A DNA stretch of 49,655 nt from Sphingobacteriia bacterium. Lineage in GTDB: Bacteria > Bacteroidota > Bacteroidia > Chitinophagales > Chitinophagaceae. Each line of letters opens with the position of its first letter. The first letter of the stretch is position 1. The DNA lies in assembly GCA_947456855.1 (NCBI GenBank), contig CANGTR010000009.1, forward strand, positions 1 to 49,655. The letters are read 5' to 3'. The notes under the pieces are model-generated. The model was not told where the DNA came from. It worked only from the letters and a program-made list of their open reading frames with translations, and searched no databases. Shown one piece after another: positions 7,915 to 16,604 of the stretch. A program made the translations under genes and the position numbers.

Positions 7915-10900
7915 CTATTGACCTTTAATTGTTTTTTCTTTTTGCGCAATAACTTGCAATAACTTTTCACCAGCAATTTTTTTAAGCTCAATTATACTTG
8001 CATTATCTGCAACACTTCTGAATGTTGCTTCTGCATTAAATAAATCATTTTGCTTAAAATAAATATCGCCAATTAAAATATAACTACTGGTTACCCAAAA
8101 ATCGTAAGACCCATAAGTTTTGATTACTTCAAATCCTGCTTTTTCGGCTTCTGGCAATTGAGCACTTAGAGTGAGCAATTCAGCCACTCTATATTGGGCT
8201 TCTGCGGTAATTTCTGATTTGCCAAAACTTAATAGTTTTTTATATTCAATTATTGCTTGTTCATTATTTCCATTTAATTGATACTTCTTTGCGATGACAT
8301 AACCAGCCATTAATTGATCATCTGCCGCAATACCTTTCTGGGATAATAATTCAGTAGCATTTTGATTTGCAGCTTCGTATTGTTGCAACTTAAATTGACA
8401 ACGCAATAACCCACGCATTGCTTCTAAGCGATTTTCTTGTTGCTGAGCAATTTGTTTTAACAATGCATAATACTTGCTGGCTTCTTCAAAGTTTTTTTCA
8501 TCAAAATAATAAATTCTAGCAGATTGCAAAGCACTTCGCTCAGCATATCGATTCGGCGACATCGAAGCTACTGCATTGTAAAAAGGCAAAGCAGCCAAGT
8601 ATTGTTTTTGCACTATATTAATCTCCGCCAAAAAATAATTGGCTTCAACTTTGTATCTTCCATTTGGAAATTTGAAAATATATTCTGCAAGACCAGCTTG
8701 AGCCCCAAAATTATCTTTGGCTTCATATCTATTATAAGCCGAACGATAAGTTAAAGAATCCGCTTCATTATTTGAAACAGGCTTTCCATTTATTTGCATT
8801 AATTGAATAAATGCTGACGGCTCCTGTTTTTCAATATAAATATTCCTCACATATTCAACAGCAATATCTGCTTCAGAACTATTTGTATATTTATTCAACA
8901 GTACTTTAAACTGATCTAATGCAGGATCAGTTTTATTTAAATTAAACAATGCAATACCTAACTTTAAATAGCCCTGTGGATGAATTGATTCGGCATTGTC
9001 ATTGTTGATAATTTTATACAAAGGATTTAAAGCACTATTATAATCCTCTTCAGACAAATAAGTATTGGCTATTTCTAACTGTGCTTGAGGAAGCATCAAT
9101 GAGTTTGGATACTGTTTCTCAAGCAATTCAAGCAATTGTAATTTTTCCTTTGGCTTAATTAACGCACCAGCAATAATTCCTTTTTGATAAGTTGCATAAT
9201 CTGCAGATTTCCAACCATTCTGTATTACTTGATCATAAATAGAAATTGCCGATTGATAATTTTTACCCATAAAATAACAATCTCCTATTCTTAAAAAAGC
9301 ATCTTTTTCGATATCTGTATTCGCGCCAATAGAAGATCTATTCACCAATTCAAATTGTTCTTTGGCCAATTTATAGTTTTCCGATTTCAGAAAACAATAA
9401 GCTAAATTATACCTTGCATTGGTAGAATTTACTTCCCCATTTCGCACAGGGTTTTTTAAATAATTCTGTAAAAAAACAATAGCCAAGTCTATTCTACCGG
9501 CCCGATACGATAATTCACCTTTCCAGAAATTGACCAATGACAATTTCTCTGTATTGTATTTTGCATTTACTATAGCGTCTAAATACTTTTCTGCCTCTTT
9601 GATATTTTGATCATTGATCAATTCAACAGCTCTTCCATACAATAATGATGGATAAATCTTTTCTGCATTAACAGATTTATTGAGAAGTTCATTATAAATA
9701 GCTAATCCATCTTTATAATTACTGGTGTTAGACAAGGCACTGATCAGTAATTCTTTAGATTCATCGATATAACTAGTATTCGGATAAGTTGAAATAAAAG
9801 TTTGAAGACTTGCTGCAGCCTCTCCAAAATATTTTAAATCATAGGTAAGTTTTGCATAATAAAAAGAGGAAACTTCTTTTTGAGTTGAATTACTATTATT
9901 TGCTGCACAAAATTGAAATGCATTTCTAGCATTTTGCAAATCATTCACTTTTAAATATGCATCTGCTAGCAAATACATGCTATTTTGAGACAACGAATCT
10001 GCCGCACCTCCAATTTTCTTAAAACCATCAATAGCTTTAGAATAAAGTTTTGCTTCATAATAGCAATAAGCAAGTTCATACAAATCAGTTCTTCTAATTT
10101 TATCGGTTGCCGCATGATACTTTTCTAGATAGGGCAATGCTTTTTCGAATTGCCTTTTCTCAAACCATAAATGACCTAACAACTGTTGTAATTGAACATC
10201 ATAATACAGATTGGACGCTCGGCTGGCAGTTTCTCCATAGCTCAATGCCTTATCAATATCTCCATTGAAATAATACAGTTCAGTAAGATAAAAGGGCACC
10301 ACACTCTTGTATGCCGAATCTTTATCTACTATCAATAAACTAGGTATAGCTTGATTGTACTGGTTATCATTAAACAAAATAAAACCATAGTAATAATTGG
10401 CGTCAATATAATTGGGGTCATTGGCATCTTGACGTATACTATTAAAAAAAGGTTTTGCTTTGTCAAATTGTTTTGCAACAAAATAACAATACCCTTGATG
10501 AAATTTCATGACAGAAATTTGCTCTTTGTTTAAATTGGCAAAATTGGATTGGTTGTAAAATTCAAGTGCAATTCCAAAATCCTTTTTTCGATAAAAAAAT
10601 TCTCCTAAATAATATCCTACTATTTGTTTGTAGGCACTATCGGATTCTGTTTCTAAAAAAGACTTCGCCAACTGTAATACTGATTCGTCATCTAATTGCA
10701 AACCGCAGATAATATAGTAAAATGTAGCCTCTTTTATAACTAAGCCAGGCATTCTACTATTATTAATTCCATTTTTATAAAACAATGTAAACAAAGGATA
10801 AGCCAAACTAAATTGTTGTTGTTGATACAATAATTTTGCTTGTTTGAAATTGGCGTCTGGCTCAATCAAGACCTGTGTTGATTGAGCAAACATTACCAAT

Positions 10901-10947
10901 GAAAAATGCATCAATATAAAATATAGTAAAACGACTTTTCTGATCAT
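7915..10947 (-). CDS. Large periplasmic/outer-membrane TPR protein
   Basis: A 1010-residue protein with a signal peptide (VMFA^Q) followed by tetratricopeptide repeats along nearly its whole length. Examples are the YYLGEFFYRKKDFGIALEFY, YYGFILFNDNQYNQAI and YFLAEINIVQKQYLAALPFY units. The repeats resemble those of YbgF/BamD-type proteins. Such solenoids are protein-interaction scaffolds. It is the first gene of a four-gene operon with a beta-barrel, a membrane-anchored HU-like protein and a methyltransferase, so an envelope complex is a reasonable guess. No enzymatic motif is visible. Confidence 0.85.
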   Translation of the reverse strand: MIRKVVLLYFILMHFSLVMFAQSTQVLIEPDANFKQAKLLYQQQQFSLAYPLFTLFYKNGINNSRMPGLVIKEATFYYIICGLQLDDESVLQLAKSFLETESDSAYKQIVGYYLGEFFYRKKDFGIALEFYNQSNFANLNKEQISVMKFHQGYCYFVAKQFDKAKPFFNSIRQDANDPNYIDANYYYGFILFNDNQYNQAIPSLLIVDKDSAYKSVVPFYLTELYYFNGDIDKALSYGETASRASNLYYDVQLQQLLGHLWFEKRQFEKALPYLEKYHAATDKIRRTDLYELAYCYYEAKLYSKAIDGFKKIGGAADSLSQNSMYLLADAYLKVNDLQNARNAFQFCAANNSNSTQKEVSSFYYAKLTYDLKYFGEAAASLQTFISTYPNTSYIDESKELLISALSNTSNYKDGLAIYNELLNKSVNAEKIYPSLLYGRAVELINDQNIKEAEKYLDAIVNAKYNTEKLSLVNFWKGELSYRAGRIDLAIVFLQNYLKNPVRNGEVNSTNARYNLAYCFLKSENYKLAKEQFELVNRSSIGANTDIEKDAFLRIGDCYFMGKNYQSAISIYDQVIQNGWKSADYATYQKGIIAGALIKPKEKLQLLELLEKQYPNSLMLPQAQLEIANTYLSEEDYNSALNPLYKIINNDNAESIHPQGYLKLGIALFNLNKTDPALDQFKVLLNKYTNSSEADIAVEYVRNIYIEKQEPSAFIQLMQINGKPVSNNEADSLTYRSAYNRYEAKDNFGAQAGLAEYIFKFPNGRYKVEANYFLAEINIVQKQYLAALPFYNAVASMSPNRYAERSALQSARIYYFDEKNFEEASKYYALLKQIAQQQENRLEAMRGLLRCQFKLQQYEAANQNATELLSQKGIAADDQLMAGYVIAKKYQLNGNNEQAIIEYKKLLSFGKSEITAEAQYRVAELLTLSAQLPEAEKAGFEVIKTYGSYDFWVTSSYILIGDIYFKQNDLFNAEATFRSVADNASIIELKKIAGEKLLQVIAQKEKTIKGQ

Positions 10948-11015
10948 AGAACAACCCTGTTGTATTTCCTGATAAAGATATAGGTAGACTTTTGTAAGAC
11001 TTTGTTAAGCCTTAA

Positions 11016-11048
11016 TTTGTGGAAAAACAGCCGAAGGTTGTAAGTTTG
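11016..11048 (+). promoter_or_regulatory. Bacteroidota-type promoter of the 4HBT thioesterase gene
   Basis: TTTG at 11016-11019, a 21-bp spacer and TAAGTTTG at 11041-11048 match the -33/-7 consensus (TTTG, about 19-21 bp, TAnnTTTG). The start codon is 17 bases downstream. It is the best matched promoter in the window. Confidence 0.55.
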
Positions 11049-11064
11049 TCAACAAATTGCTAAA

Positions 11065-11475
11065 ATGTATGAACATTTCACCTCTTTAAGGGTTAGATAT
11101 GCCGAAACAGACCAAATGGATATCGTGTATTATGGAAATTATGCCCAGTATTTCGAAGTTGGAAGAGCCGAGTGCATTCGAGATCTAGGATTTACTTACA
11201 AGAAAATGGAGGAAATGGGTGTTAGAATGCCCGTTGTTCAAATGGAAGCAAGGTTTTTAAGACCAGCTCATTATGACGATTTAATCACCATCAAAACCAC
11301 GTTAAAAGAATTGCCATTAAAACACGAAATACATTTTCACCACGAAGTATTTAACGAAAAAAAGAAATTACTTACTACTGGTAAAGTGAGTTTGTTTTTT
11401 ATTGACATACATACAGGAAAATGGATTACCATGCCGGAAGATTTAAAAAAAGCCTTGTCGGCTTTCTTTAAATAG
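11065..11475 (+). CDS. Acyl-CoA thioesterase, 4HBT/YbgC family
   Basis: A 136-residue hotdog-fold protein. The N-terminal signature RYAETDQMDIVYYGNY contains the catalytic Asp of the 4-hydroxybenzoyl-CoA thioesterase group, followed by EVGRAECIRDLG. The length is normal. Members hydrolyse short acyl-CoA or acyl-ACP thioesters; YbgC relatives near Tol-Pal act on envelope-associated lipids, but no tol genes are here. The usual His in the Y-H-x-N-Y segment is Tyr-Gly-Asn-Tyr here, which also occurs in some relatives. cinA follows after 35 bp and may be in the same transcript. Confidence 0.88.
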   Translation: MYEHFTSLRVRYAETDQMDIVYYGNYAQYFEVGRAECIRDLGFTYKKMEEMGVRMPVVQMEARFLRPAHYDDLITIKTTLKELPLKHEIHFHHEVFNEKKKLLTTGKVSLFFIDIHTGKWITMPEDLKKALSAFFK

Positions 11476-11510
11476 TTATTGGGTTAATAGATTAATGAAA
11501 AAGCGAAATA

Positions 11511-12779
11511 ATGGATAAAATATTTGCATCAATTATAACCATAGGCGATGAACTATTGATCGGACAAGTTGTAGATACGAACAGTAGTTGGATAGCCCAA
11601 GAATTAAGCAAAATTGGTGTTACCTTGAAACACAGGGTTGCTGTTGGTGATATTTGGGATGATATTTGGCAAGCCCTTGATGAAGAAAGTAAATTGGCCG
11701 ATATTATTATCATTACAGGAGGATTGGGCCCAACAGCAGATGATATTACCAAGCCATTGCTATGTAGCTATTTTGATGCGCAGATGGTTGTTCATCAACC
11801 AACTTTAGAACATGTTCAACATATTTTTGAAAATATTCTTAAAAGGCCAATGATTGAGCGCAATGCAAAACAAGCTGAAGTACCCAACAATTGCACTGTA
11901 CTAAAAAACGAAAAAGGCACAGCACCAGGAATGCTCTTTAAAAGAGATGGAAAAATATTTGTGTCATTACCAGGAGTACCTTTTGAAATGAAATGGATCA
12001 TGGCCAACCATGTTTTACCCATGATTCCTCAGTTATATGAAACAGGATTTATTGAACACAGAACATTGCTTACTGCAGGGATTGGAGAATCTTTTTTAGC
12101 AGAAATGATTCAATCATTTGAAAAAGCATTACCAGCTCATATTAAATTAGCTTATTTGCCCAATTTTGGAATGGTAAGGTTAAGATTATCTGGATGGGGG
12201 TCTGATCAAAATATACTCATCCACGAAATAAGCAGCTTTTTTGATAGCTTAAAAGAATTGGTAAATGAATATTTAATCATAGATGAAGATCTGCCCATTG
12301 AAGTTGCTGTTGGTAATTTATTAAAAGCAAGAAATGAAACCGTGTCAACGGCCGAAAGCTGCACAGGTGGTTTCATAGCGCATATGCTGAGTATTCATCC
12401 TGGGTCCTCTACTTTTTTTACTGGTTCAATTATATCTTATGCCAATATTATAAAAGAAACCATGTTAGATGTATCACATAAAACACTCACTACTGTAGGG
12501 GCTGTTAGTGAAGAAGCAGTGATACAAATGGCTAAAACCGTAAGAAATTCTATGAATACCCATTATTCCATTGCAGTAAGTGGCATTATGGGACCCGGGG
12601 GCGCTACCAACGAAAAACCAGTTGGACTGGTATGGATTGCAGTTGCGTCGGCCCATAAAGTAGTGTCAAAATCCTTTGGTTTTAGATTTGACAGAAGACG
12701 AAATATAGAATTAACAACAAGCAATGCATTAAACATGTTGAGAGCCTTAATTGTGGATAATAGTAGGGAAAATATATAG
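11511..12779 (+). CDS. cinA: CinA: competence/damage-inducible protein, NMN amidohydrolase type
   Basis: A 422-residue two-domain protein. The N-terminal COG1058/MoCF-like domain (residues about 1-170) has GDELLIGQVVDTN and ITGGLGPTADDITK and is linked to ADP-ribose or CoA pyrophosphatase activity. The C-terminal PncC domain (from about 265) has STAESCTGG and VSGIMGPGGAT and recycles nicotinamide mononucleotide to nicotinate mononucleotide. The full-length arrangement is the same as in other bacteria. It may complement the NAD-consuming sirtuin encoded elsewhere in the window, though that is only a metabolic link. Confidence 0.95.
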   Translation: MDKIFASIITIGDELLIGQVVDTNSSWIAQELSKIGVTLKHRVAVGDIWDDIWQALDEESKLADIIIITGGLGPTADDITKPLLCSYFDAQMVVHQPTLEHVQHIFENILKRPMIERNAKQAEVPNNCTVLKNEKGTAPGMLFKRDGKIFVSLPGVPFEMKWIMANHVLPMIPQLYETGFIEHRTLLTAGIGESFLAEMIQSFEKALPAHIKLAYLPNFGMVRLRLSGWGSDQNILIHEISSFFDSLKELVNEYLIIDEDLPIEVAVGNLLKARNETVSTAESCTGGFIAHMLSIHPGSSTFFTGSIISYANIIKETMLDVSHKTLTTVGAVSEEAVIQMAKTVRNSMNTHYSIAVSGIMGPGGATNEKPVGLVWIAVASAHKVVSKSFGFRFDRRRNIELTTSNALNMLRALIVDNSRENI

Positions 12780-12881
12780 GCTTTACTATTATATTTGCTA
12801 TTCAGTAGTGTTTTGCGCATTTAAAATTACACTATATCGAAAGGGTGATGTATTTTTTACCCATTAAAAACAGAAGTGACG

Positions 12882-14390
12882 ATGCCTATAGCTGATTTAA
12901 TTATGCCTAAATTAGGCGAAAGTATAATGGAAGCAACCATTCTTAAATGGCACAAGAAAGTAGGAGACCATGTGAAGCTAGATGAGACTGTTTTAGATAT
13001 TGCTACCGATAAAGTAGACAGTGAAGTTCCTTCAACTGTTGCAGGAGTTATCACCGAAATTTTATTCAACATCAATGATGTAGTTCCGATCGGCACAGCA
13101 ATTGCAAAAATAGAAACGGCTTCTACAGCAAGTACTGTTCCGACCCAAGCTGTTACTCCAGTTCAAAATACCGAAAAAGTTCAAGAGGCAGCTACCCCGA
13201 TTAAACAAGAACCAGATCTTGCCAATGAAGTACCATATTCTCCTAAATCAACAGCCATTGAAAAATTGCCTAAGCCAGCTGCAAATCGTTTTTACTCGCC
13301 TTTGGTATTAAATATTGCCAATAGCGAAGGAGTTGGTTTAAGCGAATTAGAAAGAATACCAGGGACAGGAAATGATGGCAGAGTTTCTAAAAAAGATATT
13401 CTACAATATGTTGCAGATAAAAAAGCTGGAAGAATTACTGCAATTCCAGATACACTTCAAACTGTACAAACAAATTCTGCATCAACTCTTCAAACAGTAT
13501 TTCAGGCTCCACAAACAATGACTACTGCACCAGTAGAAGAAAAAATTGAACCTGTTCATGCAAGTATAGCGCCTAATTATTCGGCTCCATCCACTGCAAT
13601 ATCTACCTATTCGAATACAATATCTTCATCAGGTAAGTCATCTGATCCATCAAGTATAGTTCTTACAGGCTCAACTGAAATTATTGAAATGGATAGAATG
13701 CGTAAACTAATTGCCAATCACATGGTAAATAGCAAGCATACTAGCCCACATGTAACGAGTTTTGCTGAAGCAGATGTAACCAATATGGTTATATGGAGAG
13801 AAAAAGTAAAAAAAGAATTTGAACAAAGAGAAGGAACCAAAATTACTTTCACACCAATGTTTATTGAATGCATAGTGAAGGTAATGCAGAACTTCCCATT
13901 GATTAATTGTTCATTGGATGGAGATAAGATTGTAATTAAAAAAGATATTAATATCGGAATGGCTACAGCATTGCCATCTGGCAATCTAATTGTTCCTGTA
14001 ATTAAAGGTGCAAATCAATTGAATATTGTTGGATTATGTAAGTCTGTAAATAATTTAGCAGATGCTGCAAGAAATGCAAGGTTAAAACCAGAAGACACAA
14101 CAGGAGGTACATTTACCTTAACAAATGTTGGAACTTTTGGAAGCTTAATGGGCACTCCAATAATCAATCAACCACAGGTTGCGATACTAGCTGTTGGTGC
14201 TATAAAAAAACGAGCTGTTGTAATTGAATCTTCAAAAGGTGATTCGATTGGAATACGCCACATGATGTATTTATCTCTTAGTTACGATCATCGCATTGTA
14301 GATGGAAGTATTGGAGCAAGTTTTTTAACAGCAGTTGCCAAAGAATTTGAAAACTGGGATGTAAACAAACAATGGTTTCATTATATATAG
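12882..14390 (+). CDS. 2-oxoacid dehydrogenase complex E2 (dihydrolipoyl acyltransferase)
   Basis: A 502-residue E2 subunit. It has one lipoyl domain at residues 1-75, with lipoyl-Lys44 in TDKVDS; a Pro/Ala/Thr-rich linker; a peripheral subunit-binding domain (LERIPGTGNDGRVSKKDIL, about 150-180); a second flexible linker; and a catalytic domain ending with the active-site motif SYDHRIVDG. Which complex it serves (pyruvate, branched-chain or 2-oxoglutarate) cannot be told; no E1 or E3 gene is next to it. An in-frame GTG at 12876 exists, but the ATG at 12882 (MPIADLIMPKLGES) gives the standard N-terminus. Confidence 0.92.
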   Translation: MPIADLIMPKLGESIMEATILKWHKKVGDHVKLDETVLDIATDKVDSEVPSTVAGVITEILFNINDVVPIGTAIAKIETASTASTVPTQAVTPVQNTEKVQEAATPIKQEPDLANEVPYSPKSTAIEKLPKPAANRFYSPLVLNIANSEGVGLSELERIPGTGNDGRVSKKDILQYVADKKAGRITAIPDTLQTVQTNSASTLQTVFQAPQTMTTAPVEEKIEPVHASIAPNYSAPSTAISTYSNTISSSGKSSDPSSIVLTGSTEIIEMDRMRKLIANHMVNSKHTSPHVTSFAEADVTNMVIWREKVKKEFEQREGTKITFTPMFIECIVKVMQNFPLINCSLDGDKIVIKKDINIGMATALPSGNLIVPVIKGANQLNIVGLCKSVNNLADAARNARLKPEDTTGGTFTLTNVGTFGSLMGTPIINQPQVAILAVGAIKKRAVVIESSKGDSIGIRHMMYLSLSYDHRIVDGSIGASFLTAVAKEFENWDVNKQWFHYI

Positions 14391-15136
14391 CAATAGGCTT
14401 GATAAATAGATTAACAATTTATTTTAAAAAAGCCATCTTCCTGATGGCTTTTTTATTTATAGCAAAAGCGAAAGGACAAACACCTGGCTTAGGCACATGG
14501 TCGGTTGTTTCTAGTAAATATACCTTTGGCATACATTGGAATGTTTTTTTTGAGACACAATTAAGGTCGCAAAGTTTTTACAATAATTTCCACTATCACG
14601 AATACAAAGGCGGGGTTGGTTATAATTTCCAAAAAAGAATCAGCGCCATTTTAGCAATGGGTCATTATGTTACCTATCAACCGGATGGAAATTTCAAATC
14701 ACCACAATTAGGCAATGAATTTAGAATCTGGGAACAATTTGTACTTAATAACAACATCAATCGATTAAAAATAGAACACCGTTATAGAATTGAACAAAGA
14801 TTTACGAAAGATGGCTATAGAAATAGATTTCGATATCGCTTAAATGCACTCTACCCCATCAATAATGTAGTAATTAAAGAAAAGACATGGTATTTGAGCT
14901 TTAATAATGAAATTTTTCTTAATAACAATGGAATGATTTTTGAACAAAATAGAATGTATGGAGGCATCGGGTATCAAATGAATAAACAATTTACACTCCA
15001 AGCAGGTTTTATGAATCGTTGGGATAATTTTGGCCAGGGAAAACAGCAAAGTAAAAATTTCTTTCAAACTGTTCTATTGTTTTCTTTAAACGAATTTAAA
15101 TCGGGAAGAGAACTTCATCCAAGCTCAATTGATTAA
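14372..15136 (+). CDS. DUF2490 family outer-membrane protein
   Basis: A protein of up to 254 residues. An N-terminal hydrophobic segment (FKKAIFLMAFLFIA) is followed by a signal-peptidase site AKG^Q, then strand-rich sequence (WNVFFETQLRS, HYHEYKGGVGYNF, WEQFVLNNN, EHRYRIEQRF) typical of DUF2490 beta-barrels. The function of the family is unknown. The ATG at 14372 overlaps the E2 gene; a TTG at 14399, 9 bp after the E2 stop, would give a more normal signal peptide. A strong intrinsic-terminator-like hairpin lies inside the signal-peptide codons. Its stop overlaps the convergent rsmD stop by 4 bp. Confidence 0.75.
   Translation: MVSLYIAIGLINRLTIYFKKAIFLMAFLFIAKAKGQTPGLGTWSVVSSKYTFGIHWNVFFETQLRSQSFYNNFHYHEYKGGVGYNFQKRISAILAMGHYVTYQPDGNFKSPQLGNEFRIWEQFVLNNNINRLKIEHRYRIEQRFTKDGYRNRFRYRLNALYPINNVVIKEKTWYLSFNNEIFLNNNGMIFEQNRMYGGIGYQMNKQFTLQAGFMNRWDNFGQGKQQSKNFFQTVLLFSLNEFKSGRELHPSSID
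14426..14454 (+). terminator. Intrinsic terminator-like hairpin after the E2 gene, inside the DUF2490 start region
   Basis: A perfect 12-bp stem (AAAAAAGCCATC at 14426-14437 with GATGGCTTTTTT at 14443-14454) and a 5-base loop end in a T-run. It begins 35 bp after the E2 stop and is in frame inside the signal-peptide coding part of the next gene. It may terminate or attenuate E2 read-through; the same symmetry could also work on the other strand. Confidence 0.7.
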
Positions 15137-15675
15137 TTCTCATTTGTAAAAAAGGAAAATACAGTGGTTCCGTAATTCCTTACAAAAGAGAATCCTTCAA
15201 ATTTTTCATAAGCATTACGAGGTGTGTGTTCCAACACAAAAAAACCTCCAGGAGCTATTAATTGTTGCCCAATAATTTTTTTAGGTAACTCATCAATAGT
15301 GCCAAGCGCATACGGTGGTCCTGCAAAAATAAAATCATAAGAATTAGTACAAGATGCCAGAAAACTAAATACATCCATTTTTAGAAGTGTTAAATCCAGC
15401 ATACCTAACATTGCTGCATTCTTTGCAATAAAAGCATACATAATCGGATCCTTTTCAACAATGGTTAAATTTGCAGCACCCCTAGAACCCAACTCGTAAC
15501 TAATGCATCCAGTACCACCGAATAAATCGAGTGTTCGGATACCTTCAAAGTTCATTCGATTTTGTAGGATATTAAAAAGCCCCTCTTTGGCTATATCCGT
15601 GGTAGGCCGTGTAAAAGGCATATTTGTTGGTGGCTGTATTTTTCTTCCACCCCATTTACCAGAAATAATTCTCAT
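15133..15675 (-). CDS. rsmD: RsmD: 16S rRNA (guanine-966 N2) methyltransferase with altered (N/D)PPY motif
   Basis: A 180-residue protein. The N-terminal MRIISGKWGGR and TRPTTDIAKEGLFNIL blocks and the SAM motif LDLFGGTGCISYELGSRG are standard for RsmD, which methylates guanine 966 of 16S rRNA in the small subunit. The catalytic motif, usually DPPY, reads AGPPY here, with Gly119 (codon GGA) instead of the acidic or amide residue. The start overlaps the end of the DUF3822 gene by 4 bp, the usual pairing in Bacteroidota. The end overlaps the convergent DUF2490 gene by 4 bp. Confidence 0.9.
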   Translation of the reverse strand: MRIISGKWGGRKIQPPTNMPFTRPTTDIAKEGLFNILQNRMNFEGIRTLDLFGGTGCISYELGSRGAANLTIVEKDPIMYAFIAKNAAMLGMLDLTLLKMDVFSFLASCTNSYDFIFAGPPYALGTIDELPKKIIGQQLIAPGGFFVLEHTPRNAYEKFEGFSFVRNYGTTVFSFFTNEN

Positions 15676-16514
15676 AAAGCCAACTTATAAAAAGGACTAA
15701 AATAATGCGCCGGGTAATCTTTTTCAGCATTTTTAAAAACCCCAATGGATGGCAAAGAATCCATTTTTATTCTTGAGAATATTTTTGCCAATTGAATATA
15801 AATGTTAGATTCTAATTCAATCATTCCACTGATTTCTAGTGACAGATCCGATAAATCAAACTGATACTGTTGCACAATTCTTAACAAATAATACAAAACA
15901 TCCTCTGAAGAAACATACCTATATGACTGAATCAATTGAAATTGCTCATCTTTCCAAACAGCTATAATAAAATGATGGGCGTAAAATTGCAACTTAATAA
16001 ACTGCTGCTCCACACTGGGCCTTTGCATCACATCATTCAATAAATTGGAATAAGTATGCGCTGTTTGAAAAATTACAAATTGCCTACCCAATAACTCAAT
16101 AATTGCTTTTTTAACCCTGTATGCATTGATAAATAATTGAGTAGCAATTGGTTTCTCGTATTTTACTTCGTTACGAATATTCTCTCCAAAAACCAAATTC
16201 AGGTAATCTTCTGCAGAAGTTGCAGTTAATAGTTTTTCAGGAACCATAATAGCTTCTACATTATTAAAATAACAGGTTACTTTTTTATAGCCATTATTGA
16301 ATATTGAAGAGCTTGTTTTGATTTCATAAAAAACATCATTCCAATCGTCTTTTTCAGACATATCTAAACTAAACAATTCAAAAGCATTGATCTCTCCAGT
16401 TAAATCGGATTTTGCGATACAAACAATGGTTTCATCTGCAATTTCAAGAATCAATTGATGAGTTGAGCCATTTACGAGCTCTTCGTTATACAATCCTATT
16501 TTTTTTCTGGCCAT
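15672..16514 (-). CDS. DUF3822 family protein
   Basis: A 280-residue cytoplasmic protein without signal peptide or membrane segments. The pattern (THQLILEIADETIVCIAKSD, then FGENIRNEVKYEKP, then CYFNNVEAIMVPEKLL) and its place directly upstream of rsmD match the Bacteroidota DUF3822 family. Structural work on a Bacteroides member suggested an actin-like ATPase fold, but no enzymatic function is established. The last codons overlap the rsmD start, so translation is probably coupled. The MATE transporter gene starts 90 bp away on the other strand. Confidence 0.8.
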   Translation of the reverse strand: MARKKIGLYNEELVNGSTHQLILEIADETIVCIAKSDLTGEINAFELFSLDMSEKDDWNDVFYEIKTSSSIFNNGYKKVTCYFNNVEAIMVPEKLLTATSAEDYLNLVFGENIRNEVKYEKPIATQLFINAYRVKKAIIELLGRQFVIFQTAHTYSNLLNDVMQRPSVEQQFIKLQFYAHHFIIAVWKDEQFQLIQSYRYVSSEDVLYYLLRIVQQYQFDLSDLSLEISGMIELESNIYIQLAKIFSRIKMDSLPSIGVFKNAEKDYPAHYFSPFYKLAL

Positions 16515-16567
16515 TCTTACAAATTACTACAATTATATATAAAAAATCCAAGTCTTCAATATTCAGA

Positions 16568-16596
16568 TTGGTTCAGGCATCAATTTACTACCTTTA
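16568..16596 (+). promoter_or_regulatory. Putative promoter of the MATE transporter gene
   Basis: TTG at 16568-16570, an 18-bp spacer and TACCTTTA at 16589-16596 resemble the Bacteroidota -33/-7 pair, with one mismatch in the -7 element. The ATG follows 8 bases later. Confidence 0.35.
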
Positions 16597-16604
16597 CACA
16601 GCAT

